Assembly: GCA_041390105.1 (NCBI GenBank)
Contig: JAWKQO010000003.1
Coordinates: 496,001-560,000, forward strand
From: Gemmatimonadota bacterium
Lineage (GTDB): Bacteria; Gemmatimonadota; Gemmatimonadetes; Longimicrobiales; Gaopeijiaceae
Reading direction: 5' to 3'
Length of the DNA stretch: 64,000 bases
Part shown: positions 17,156 to 24,019 of the stretch, piece by piece
Layout: each line of letters opens with the position of its first letter
Numbering within the stretch: the stretch's first letter is position 1
Notes under the pieces: model-generated
What the model was told of the DNA's origin: nothing
Database searches by the model: none
Seen by the model: the letters and a program-made list of their open reading frames with translations, nothing else
Program-made: the position numbers and the translations under genes

Positions 17156-18048
17156 GCCGGGGCGAGCCGAGCCTGACCGGCCTGCCCGCGAGCCTGCGGG
17201 CGACTGTGCAAGATCGCCTCGGCTCGCCCATCCGCGACGCGCACCCCGTCTCCGGGGGCTGCATCCATGACGCCCGGCTTCTCGAGCTGGAAGGCGGGTC
17301 CCGCGCGTTCCTGAAGTGGGGTGCGCGGCAGGACCCCGAGATCTTCGTCGCGGAAGCGGAGGGATTGGACGCGCTGCGCGTCGCTGGGGCACCGCGCCTC
17401 CCGCAGGTGTTGGGGGTGTCCGCTGCGGGCGAGGGGCCCGGTTGGCTGCTCCTCGAATACATCGCGCCCGGGCGTCCCGGCCCCGCCTTCCACGACCAGC
17501 TGGCCGTTGGCCTGGCCTCGATCCACCGCGCCGGGACCGGCCCAGCGGGGTGGCACCGACAGGGGTGGATCGGGCCTCTCGACCAGGACAACCGCCGCAG
17601 CCCGGACTGGCCGGCCTTCTGGCGGGACCGGCGACTGCTGCCCCAGCTGGAGCGCGCGCACCGAGAGGGGTTGCTCGACCGGTTGCGCAGCCCGTGGCCG
17701 GAGCTGCTGGACCGCGTGGAGGTGCTACTGGCCCATCGGTCCGGAGCTGCCCGGCTGCACGGCGATCTGTGGAGCGGCAACGTGTTTGCGGACGGCGCCG
17801 GTGAACCCGTCCTGATCGATCCTGCCGTCTACCACGGGGACGCGCTCGTGGACCTGGCCATGGCCTACCTGTTCGGCGGCTTCGCGCCGCGGTTCTTCCG
17901 AGCCTACTACGAGGCGGCGGAGCTGGACGAGGAGTCGGAGCGGGAGCGGGCTCTGTACCAGCTCTATCCCCTGCTGGTGCACGTCAACCTGTTCGGCGGC
18001 AGCTACGTGCGCGCCGCGCTCCGCAGCGCGAGCCTCGTATTGTCCTGA
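17152..18048 (+). CDS. Fructosamine kinase family protein
   Basis: 298 residues of the aminoglycoside-kinase fold: HGDLWSGN catalytic loop (203-210), IDPAVYHGD metal-binding motif (222-230), and the family C terminus LYQLYPLLVHVNLFGGSYV. It phosphorylates ketoamines formed when sugars glycate protein amines, which makes the adduct unstable or ready for dephosphorylation. Bacterial members tend to prefer ribulosamines and erythrulosamines. GTG start overlaps the phosphatase stop by 4 bp (GTGA), which ties the two activities together. Confidence 0.9.
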   Translation: MSRGEPSLTGLPASLRATVQDRLGSPIRDAHPVSGGCIHDARLLELEGGSRAFLKWGARQDPEIFVAEAEGLDALRVAGAPRLPQVLGVSAAGEGPGWLLLEYIAPGRPGPAFHDQLAVGLASIHRAGTGPAGWHRQGWIGPLDQDNRRSPDWPAFWRDRRLLPQLERAHREGLLDRLRSPWPELLDRVEVLLAHRSGAARLHGDLWSGNVFADGAGEPVLIDPAVYHGDALVDLAMAYLFGGFAPRFFRAYYEAAELDEESERERALYQLYPLLVHVNLFGGSYVRAALRSASLVLS

Positions 18049-18096
18049 GCGGCCGCGGGCCTGCGACGACGGGACGCCCCGCTGTGTGACGCTTCC

Positions 18097-19302
18097 CTAA
18101 CGGACGCCCGCGCCTTGGGCGCCCAGCACGCGGGCCATGCGATCGATGGCCTCTTCGAGGAGCGCATCGGAGGTGGCGAAGCTCATGCGCGCGTAGCGCG
18201 CGTCTCCGAACGCCTCACCCGGCACCAGGGCCACGCCCACCTCCTCCAGGACCCGAGTGCACACGTCGGCGGCGCTGGACAGGGACTCGCCGAACGCGCC
18301 ATCCACACGGAAGTAGAGATAGAACGCTCCGTCCGGGCGCACGTAGCTGACCCCGGGAAGTTTCTCTTGCACGCGCGTCGTGACCAGATCCCGCCGACGA
18401 CGAAACGCACCCAGCATCTCGGCGACGGCTGCGTTCATGCGCTGCGGGTCCTGATAGGCAGCCAAGGTGGCGTACTGGCTCGGCGCCGCCGGATTCGATG
18501 TGGTATGGCTCTGCAATGCCGTCATCTTCCGGGCCAGATCGGGCTCGGAATACGAGTAGCCGATCCGCCACCCCGTCATCGCGACGGCCTTGGACGCACC
18601 GTTGAAGAGGACGTACGGACCGAGCGAGTCCGGGGGCAGGGAAAGCACACCGGGCGCACGTCCGCCCGGCCCGAAGTAGATCCGTTGATAGATCTCGTCG
18701 GACAGCAACACGACGTCGTGGTCACGCGCCCACTCGGCGACTGCCCGCAGCTCCTCCGCCGTGTAGACCGCACCGCTGGGATTCGACGGTGAACTGAACA
18801 GCAGCCCTTTCGTGTTCGGAGTGCGTACGCGCTCCAGGTCCTCGGGTGTGAGCTTGTGGTCGCGGGACTCGTCGCCGCTCACGAAGACGGGGGTGGCCCG
18901 GGCCAGCGTGATCATCTCGGGATAGCTGGTCCAGTAGGGCGTGGCCACCAGGACCTCGTCCCCGGGCCCGAACAGACAGAAGCACGCGTTGAAGAGCGGC
19001 TGCTTGGCGCCGGCCCCCACCACCACGCCCTCGGCGTCGAGGGGGCGGCCGGCCTCGTCCTCGTGGTAGCGGGCGATCGCCTGTCGAAGCTCGGGGATGC
19101 CGGGCGTGGGTGTGTACCGCGTCCGGCCCGCGCGGATCGCCTCGATCCCCGCTTCGGAGATCCAGTCCGGCGTATCGAAGTCCGGCTCACCGGCACTCAG
19201 ATCGATGATGTCGCGACCCTCGGCCTTCAGGCGCTTGGCCAGGGTGCTGACCGCGATGGTGGCCGAGGGCCGGAGTTGGGCGATGTTGCTGCTGAACCGC
19301 AC
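18097..19302 (-). CDS. Class I PLP-dependent aminotransferase, aspartate-aminotransferase type
   Basis: 401 residues of fold-type I aminotransferases: N terminus FSSNIAQLRPSATIAV as in bacterial AspC-Ib enzymes, DLSAGEPDFDTP, YTPTPGIPELRQAI, SSPSNPSGAVY (substrate-binding), and the PLP lysine in NGASKAVAMTGWRIGY. It transfers amino groups between aspartate or another amino acid and 2-oxoglutarate; exact substrate cannot be fixed. The GTG at 19302 has GAGG seven bases upstream and gives the normal length; an ATG at 19368 would add 22 residues. Confidence 0.9.
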   Translation of the reverse strand: MRFSSNIAQLRPSATIAVSTLAKRLKAEGRDIIDLSAGEPDFDTPDWISEAGIEAIRAGRTRYTPTPGIPELRQAIARYHEDEAGRPLDAEGVVVGAGAKQPLFNACFCLFGPGDEVLVATPYWTSYPEMITLARATPVFVSGDESRDHKLTPEDLERVRTPNTKGLLFSSPSNPSGAVYTAEELRAVAEWARDHDVVLLSDEIYQRIYFGPGGRAPGVLSLPPDSLGPYVLFNGASKAVAMTGWRIGYSYSEPDLARKMTALQSHTTSNPAAPSQYATLAAYQDPQRMNAAVAEMLGAFRRRRDLVTTRVQEKLPGVSYVRPDGAFYLYFRVDGAFGESLSSAADVCTRVLEEVGVALVPGEAFGDARYARMSFATSDALLEEAIDRMARVLGAQGAGVR

Positions 19303-19479
19303 GGAGAACCTCGGATCCAGGTGTAGGACGCTCTGCACAGGCGGGGCACCGCGGGTTTGGAGCGCCACGCTCCGGGCCTGAGGTGGGGCGCGCCGCTGGG
19401 CCCGCGCCGTCGACGGCCAGTATGGGTCCCCGAGCGGGGTGCCGCCATCCCAAAGGCGGTGAAAGCACCCTCAGCGGGC

Positions 19480-19485
19480 TATCTT
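19480..19485 (+). promoter_or_regulatory. Probable -10 box of a leaderless transcript
   Basis: TATCTT ends eight bases before the GTG start at 19494, and no ribosome binding site lies between. The spacing places the transcription start at or next to the start codon. Confidence 0.45.
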
Positions 19486-19493
19486 CGAAAACC

Positions 19494-20054
19494 GTGCCGT
19501 CACCCATTCGGTTGTACTTCGACTACGTGGACCCGCTCGCCTGGCCCGCCGAGGCGCGGGCCCGGGAGCTGGCCGCCCTAGGGTTCACCGTCGAGCACAT
19601 CCCCTTGGAGCTCCGGGCGCCCCCGGCCCCCCTGCTCGCCCCGGAGGAGCTGGCGGACCGGCAGGCCCAGGCCGCCCGCCTGGGTCCGCCTGGACTGGCG
19701 CCCCTCCCGCGATTCGTGCCCTGGACCCGAAAAGCGCACGAGCTGGCCATGATGGGCCGGGAGAAGGGGGTCTTCGACAGGGTTCACACCGCCCTGCTGA
19801 CTGCCCATCTTTGCAGGGCTCTGGACATCGGGCGCATCGACGTGCTGGTGGAGTTGGCCGCCGGGCTCGGTCTGGACCGGACCGAGGCGAAAGCGGTGCT
19901 GGACGTCGACCGGCATGCGGACGCGATCGCCCGTATCCGAGAGCATGCGCTCTCGGCCGGCATCGCCACGGTCCCCTGGTTCATGGTCGGCGAACGGAGC
20001 TTCCCGGGCGTCCCCGACATGGCGGCGCTCGTGCACGCAGCACAGGAGGAGTGA
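19494..20054 (+). CDS. DsbA-family oxidoreductase-like protein without CxxC
   Basis: 186 residues of the DSBA-like thioredoxin superfamily (FrnE/2-hydroxychromene-2-carboxylate isomerase type). The N terminus RLYFDYVDPLAWP has the first strand, but the active-site CxxC position is occupied by DPLAWP. A helical insert follows, then the cis-Pro loop ATVPWFMVGERSFPGVPD. Without Cys a disulfide role is unlikely; glutathione-dependent isomerase-like activity or binding is possible. Probably leaderless GTG start (TATCTT just upstream). Followed after seven bases by a small gene. Confidence 0.75.
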   Translation: MPSPIRLYFDYVDPLAWPAEARARELAALGFTVEHIPLELRAPPAPLLAPEELADRQAQAARLGPPGLAPLPRFVPWTRKAHELAMMGREKGVFDRVHTALLTAHLCRALDIGRIDVLVELAAGLGLDRTEAKAVLDVDRHADAIARIREHALSAGIATVPWFMVGERSFPGVPDMAALVHAAQEE

Positions 20055-20061
20055 GAGGGAG

Positions 20062-20364
20062 ATGGCAGGCTATCGGAGAAAGACGGCGCTGACGCCGGGT
20101 GAGGTGCTGTCGCGTGCGGAAGAGATCCTCCCCGACATCCTCGGTTTGAGCCGAACCAAGAGCTCGACGCACGGCGCCACCTACTCGGGCGCCGAGGGCA
20201 CGGTTTCCCTCAACGCGCACGGACACGGCTACTACACGGAAGTGGTCGCATCGACCGACCGCCTGCGCACGTCTCGCATGGACTACGAGATCCAACGCTT
20301 CCTCAACCGTCTCCCGTACGAGCCCGGCGACCGCGCCGGCTCTACCGCGGGCGCACAAGCGTGA
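20062..20364 (+). CDS. Small hypothetical protein (100 aa)
   Basis: A 100-residue protein starting MAGYRRKTALTPGEVL, basic at the N terminus, with a helix and a beta segment (GTVSLNAHGHGYYTEVVAS) and a C-terminal DYEIQRFLNRLPYEPGD. No membrane segment, no Cys. I do not recognise it. AGGAGG lies about 12 bases upstream of the ATG. Its stop overlaps the GTG of the degenerate DEAD-box gene by 4 bp, so a shared role in RNA handling is possible. Confidence 0.6.
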   Translation: MAGYRRKTALTPGEVLSRAEEILPDILGLSRTKSSTHGATYSGAEGTVSLNAHGHGYYTEVVASTDRLRTSRMDYEIQRFLNRLPYEPGDRAGSTAGAQA

Positions 20365-21959
20365 CGTCCATGGAGTCTTTCGAGGCCATGGGCCTGGCCG
20401 CAGACCTGATCGAGGCGCTGGGCACGGAAGGGGTCGAAGTGCCCACTCCCCTCCAGGCCGGCGTCATGCCCGTCATCCGCAGGGGCGGCAGCGTGCTGCT
20501 GGAGGGTGGCCCTGGCGGAGGAACGCTGGTGGCCTACGGAGCGGCCCTGCTCGACCGGCTCGAGGAGCCCAGCCGCCAATCGGTCCTCATCGCCACGACG
20601 GGTGACACCGAATCCGATGCCCTGGCACGGTCGCTGGCTCCGATCGCCGAGGTGCGCGGCGCCAGCGTCGCTGCCCTGGGCAGCCACTGGGCCACCCCGA
20701 CCGACGCCTGCATCCTGTTCGGGTCGGTCGATCGACTCGTCGACCTGTTGCGACTGTCGGAGCTCGACCTCGAGAACGTGCAGGCCCTTGTCTGTGATGG
20801 GACCGCCGTTGCGGAGGGGATGGGCAAGCTCGAGGGCCTCACCTTGCTCGCCGAGGCGTTGCCGGGAGTGCAGAAGGTCTTCGTGGGCCTTCCCATCTCC
20901 CCCGCCGTCGAAGCCCTGGCCCGCCGCACCGCCGACAAGCCCGTCCATATCCCGCCGCGAGCGGTCGAAGCGGAGGGCGCAGCGCCCGCCACCGGCCGCG
21001 GCACGTTGCAGTACCGCCTGGTGGCGGGACGTCGCCTCGATCACCTGGTGAACATCGTCCACGAGCGGATCGAGCGGGCCGGCAGGGAGCACGTGGCGAT
21101 CTCCTTCCGCACCGAGGATCAGGCCGCCGATGTCGGTGACGAGATCGCCACGCGTGGCTTCACGGTGGGGGCCCCGGGGGATCTGGAGGCGCGCGTCTGG
21201 CTCTGTCCGCCCAGCGCGTCCGAACTCCCGCAGGTGGAGGACCCCATCACGGTGGTGGGCTACGAAGCGCCGGTGGGACCGGAGGCTTTGACCACCCTGT
21301 ATGCGAGCCACACGGACTGCATCGTACTGGTGGAAGCCCGCGAGCTACCGCACCTGCGCGACACCGCTGGACGGGCGGGATTCGATGTCCGCGTGTTGCC
21401 GGTGCGTCCCTCCGAGCGGGCCGATGCAGAGCTTCTGGCGCTGGAGCGACGGCTGCGGGCGCGGCTCAAGGCGCCCGGACTGACGCCTTTCCTGCTCCTG
21501 GCCGAGCGCTTGGCGGGCGAGCAGGACCCACTCGAGGTGGCGTCTGCCGCCCTGGCCCTGGCCCTGGAGACCGGCCCCACCCCCTCGGCCGCGCCCCGCG
21601 AGCGGGCCGAGGTCGGCGCTCAGGCGCCGCCGGCCGCAGCGAGCTGGACCAAGCTGTTCCTGTCCATCGGGAGCAAGGATCAGGTCGGTCCCGGCGACCT
21701 CCTGGGGGCCATCACTGGAGAGTCGGGCATCTCTGGCTCCCAGGTCGGTCGCATCGACATCCACGAGACCTATACGCTGCTCGATGTGCAGACCGCTCAG
21801 GCCGAAAAGGTGATGAAGGCGCTGAACGGCACGACCATCCGTGGTCGCAGCATTCGAGCAGACTTCGATCGCGGACAGAAGAAGTCGCGTCCGCGCGGCG
21901 GTCCCCGAGGGGGGCGCGGACGGGGTCCGCGCACACCCCGACCTCAGGGGAATGCCTGA
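20361..21959 (+). CDS. Degenerate DEAD-box protein with DbpA-type RNA-binding domain
   Basis: 532 residues. The N terminus follows a DEAD-box layout (ESFEAMGLAADLIEAL, then a Q-motif-like PTPLQAGVMPVI), but motif I reads LEGGPGGGTL (47-56), without the GKT, and the motif II position reads CDGT (145-148) instead of DEAD. No HRIGRTGR motif is present. Around 431-502 lies a DbpA/CsdA-type RRM (LFLSIGSKDQVGPGDLLGAI ... IHETYTLLDV). The tail is Arg/Gly-rich (RPRGGPRGGRGRG). This looks like a helicase that lost ATPase activity but kept RNA binding. GTG start coupled to the preceding small gene. Confidence 0.8.
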   Translation: MTSMESFEAMGLAADLIEALGTEGVEVPTPLQAGVMPVIRRGGSVLLEGGPGGGTLVAYGAALLDRLEEPSRQSVLIATTGDTESDALARSLAPIAEVRGASVAALGSHWATPTDACILFGSVDRLVDLLRLSELDLENVQALVCDGTAVAEGMGKLEGLTLLAEALPGVQKVFVGLPISPAVEALARRTADKPVHIPPRAVEAEGAAPATGRGTLQYRLVAGRRLDHLVNIVHERIERAGREHVAISFRTEDQAADVGDEIATRGFTVGAPGDLEARVWLCPPSASELPQVEDPITVVGYEAPVGPEALTTLYASHTDCIVLVEARELPHLRDTAGRAGFDVRVLPVRPSERADAELLALERRLRARLKAPGLTPFLLLAERLAGEQDPLEVASAALALALETGPTPSAAPRERAEVGAQAPPAAASWTKLFLSIGSKDQVGPGDLLGAITGESGISGSQVGRIDIHETYTLLDVQTAQAEKVMKALNGTTIRGRSIRADFDRGQKKSRPRGGPRGGRGRGPRTPRPQGNA

Positions 21960-21977
21960 ACCTCCTGAAAAACAAGG

Positions 21978-22033
21978 GAAAAGCGAAGGCAAAACCGAGA
22001 GGGGTCACGACGTCGACGACGTCGTGACCCCTC
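21978..22033 (-). terminator. Strong intrinsic terminator of the HU gene
   Basis: Perfect 15-bp stem (GAGGGGTCACGACGT, 21999-22013, and its complement 22019-22033) with a 5-base loop. On the minus strand it is followed by GGTTTTGCCTTCGCTTTT, a good T-rich tail. It lies between the convergent degenerate-helicase and HU genes and may work for both. Confidence 0.85.
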
Positions 22034-22068
22034 GGTGCGTTCTCGTGCGGCGGTGCTCGAGAAGCGCG

Positions 22069-22350
22069 CTAGTTGATGGCGTCCTTGAGGCCTTTGCCGG
22101 CGCGGAAGGCCGGGCTCTTGGAGGCCGCGATCCGGATGGTCTGACCCGTACGCGGATTGCGTCCGGTGCGCGCCTTGCGGTTACGCGCCTCGAACGTGCC
22201 GAACCCCGTAATCTGGACCTTCTTGTTGCCACGGAGGGCTTTGGCAATGACACCGTCCGTGCCGAACACCGCCTCGATCGCACGACCGGCATCCGCTTTG
22301 GTCATGCCGGTGCGATCCGCGAGGGCGTCCACGAGGTCGGACTTGTTCAT
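22069..22350 (-). CDS. HU-family DNA-binding protein
   Basis: 93 residues with the full HU/IHF fold: MNKSDLVDALADRTGMTKADA helices, the signature GFGTFEARNRKARTGRNPRTG with the DNA-inserting Pro in RNPRTG, and a C-terminal helix. It bends and compacts DNA as a dimer. ATG has GAGGAG eight bases upstream. Monocistronic, ended by the strong hairpin downstream. Confidence 0.95.
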   Translation of the reverse strand: MNKSDLVDALADRTGMTKADAGRAIEAVFGTDGVIAKALRGNKKVQITGFGTFEARNRKARTGRNPRTGQTIRIAASKSPAFRAGKGLKDAIN

Positions 22351-22612
22351 CGGGTTACTCCTCTGACGTGGGTGTGTGGGAGCTGGGGCCAACGGCCGCT
22401 CGGGATGTACCCTGCTTCGAGAGGGTGGTCCTGGAGCGACCCGGCGACCCACTGAAAAACCCGCAGAAAACCAAGCGTTTCCCGGCCTCCTCCCATTCGA
22501 TGCTCAACGGTAAATCGGCCCCGGAAGGCCGTCAAGTCAATCGTGACCGGGGGTCGGAGGGGTCGACCTCAGCCCCCGGTTGACCGGGTACGCTCCGGTC
22601 CGGGAGACATGC

Positions 22613-22618
22613 TAGCTT
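22613..22618 (+). promoter_or_regulatory. Probable -10 box of the K+ channel gene
   Basis: TAGCTT ends four bases before the GTG at 22623 with no ribosome binding site, which fits a leaderless or nearly leaderless transcript. A TTGACC at 22580-22585 is too far away (27 bases) for a normal -35 box. Confidence 0.3.
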
Positions 22619-22622
22619 CCGC

Positions 22623-23687
22623 GTGCACCCAGACCGTTCCCCTCGACGCGCCGACCAGGAGTCGCAGGTGCTACGCTCGTTCGTCAGGCGGACCCTCTAC
22701 ACGATCCTCTACGGAGTCGCGCTTGTCCTGTTCGGAGCCGTGGGGTACGTCTGGCTGGAAGGAGCGTCGTTCGGGGACGCCCTGTACATGACGGTCGTCA
22801 CCGTGACCGCCGTGGGCTATGACGAGGTGGTGCCGCTGTCGACTGCCGGTCGCGCGTTCACGTCGGCGCTACTCGTGCTCGGTCTCACCGGCATGGGCCT
22901 CTGGTTCGCCCTCCTCACCTCGCTCATCGTCGAGCTCGATCTGCGCAACACCCTACAACAGCGACGCATGACCAAGACCATCGATTCGCTTTCGGGACAC
23001 GTTGTCGTGTGCGGCGCCGGTCGCACTGGACGCCGGGTGATCATCGAGCTTTCTCGGGCGAGGCAGCCGTTCGTCGTCATCGATCGCAACGAAGATCACA
23101 TCGCGCTCGCGCGCGAGGAGCGCCCCGACCTGCTCTATGTGTCAGGGGACGCCACGCAGGACCACACCCTGGAAGAAGCGGGCATACGCCGAGCCGCTGG
23201 GTTGGTGGCCAGTTTGAGCGCGGACACCGACAACGTCTACGTCTGCTTGTCCGCGCGGGTACTGAACCCCGATCTGCAGATCGTGGCGCGCGCCTACGAA
23301 GACGAGAGTTCGGAGAAGCTCCTACGGGCCGGAGCGGACCACGTGGTCAGCCCCAACGTCACGGGCGCCACTCAGATGGCGGCCTATCTCCTGCACCCCT
23401 CCGTGGTCTCCTTCCTGGACGTGATGACGCGCTCCCCGGAGTTGGCCCTGCGGCTGGAGGAGGCGGTCATCACGCCGAGGTCACAGCTGGTGGGCCGGTC
23501 GCTGATGAACGCTCGCATCCGGCAGGAAACGGGACTCATGGTCATCGCCATCCGCAAGGCGGGAGAGGGCGCCCCCGGCTATACCTTCAATCCGGCGGCC
23601 GAGACCCAGCTCGACCCGGGCGACCAGATCATCGCGTTGGGGACGGCCGAGCAGGTGGAAAAACTGCGCGCCTACGCCGCCCCCTGA
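22623..23687 (+). CDS. Two-helix potassium channel with RCK/TrkA domains
   Basis: 354 residues: TM1 (about 25-46), pore helix and selectivity filter TAVGYDE (62-68), TM2 (about 76-103), an RCK_N domain with Rossmann motif VVCGAGRTGRRV (about 127-245) and an RCK_C domain (about 265-350, LVGRSLMNARIRQETGLMVIAIRK). Such MthK-like channels pass K+ and are gated by ligands on the RCK ring. The filter has GYD in place of the common GYG-D/GFG order, as also seen in other prokaryotic members. GTG start; the ATG-less N terminus makes the first 15 residues uncertain. Confidence 0.9.
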   Translation: MHPDRSPRRADQESQVLRSFVRRTLYTILYGVALVLFGAVGYVWLEGASFGDALYMTVVTVTAVGYDEVVPLSTAGRAFTSALLVLGLTGMGLWFALLTSLIVELDLRNTLQQRRMTKTIDSLSGHVVVCGAGRTGRRVIIELSRARQPFVVIDRNEDHIALAREERPDLLYVSGDATQDHTLEEAGIRRAAGLVASLSADTDNVYVCLSARVLNPDLQIVARAYEDESSEKLLRAGADHVVSPNVTGATQMAAYLLHPSVVSFLDVMTRSPELALRLEEAVITPRSQLVGRSLMNARIRQETGLMVIAIRKAGEGAPGYTFNPAAETQLDPGDQIIALGTAEQVEKLRAYAAP

Positions 23688-23708
23688 GTTCGAGGTAGGC
23701 GCGTCGGT

Positions 23709-23726
23709 GCCGGCTGGGGGGCCGGC
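23709..23726. terminator. Short hairpin between convergent genes
   Basis: GCCGGC, six-base loop, GCCGGC, between the stop of the K+ channel gene and the stop of the small membrane gene. No T-run. Weak evidence. Confidence 0.3.
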
Positions 23727-23732
23727 GAGGGG

Positions 23733-23912
23733 TCATGCGTCCGCGGGTCGGCGCCCGCGCAGCATCTGCACGACGAAGTAGACGATCGCGAGAATCACCG
23801 CCCACTTGATCACCAGCCCCACCAGCCCGAACAGCATGGCGAGCAAGGGCAACAGGATCTTGAGGCTCAATAGACCTGCCAGCCCCGCCAGCACACCGCC
23901 GAACACTCTCAT
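23733..23912 (-). CDS. Small two-helix membrane protein (59 aa)
   Basis: A short gene read on the minus strand from ATG at 23912 with GGAGG seven bases upstream. Translation gives MRVFGGVLAG followed by two hydrophobic helices (about 5-34 with LLSLKILLPLLAMLFGLVG, and 35-51 with VILAIVYFVV) and a basic tail QMLRGRRPADA. The composition and ribosome binding site argue that it is real. Family unknown; small proteins of this kind often stabilise membrane complexes or act as phage-shock-like factors. Convergent with the K+ channel gene. Confidence 0.7.
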   Translation of the reverse strand: MRVFGGVLAGLAGLLSLKILLPLLAMLFGLVGLVIKWAVILAIVYFVVQMLRGRRPADA

Positions 23913-24019
23913 CTCACGCCTCCAGGGATCGAACCCGCGCCTCGGAGCTGTGCCGGGCCGGGGCCTGCGTTCTCATCGCCCTACGCGGAGGTCGCTCCAC
24001 CGGTTTCAAGCCACGGCCG

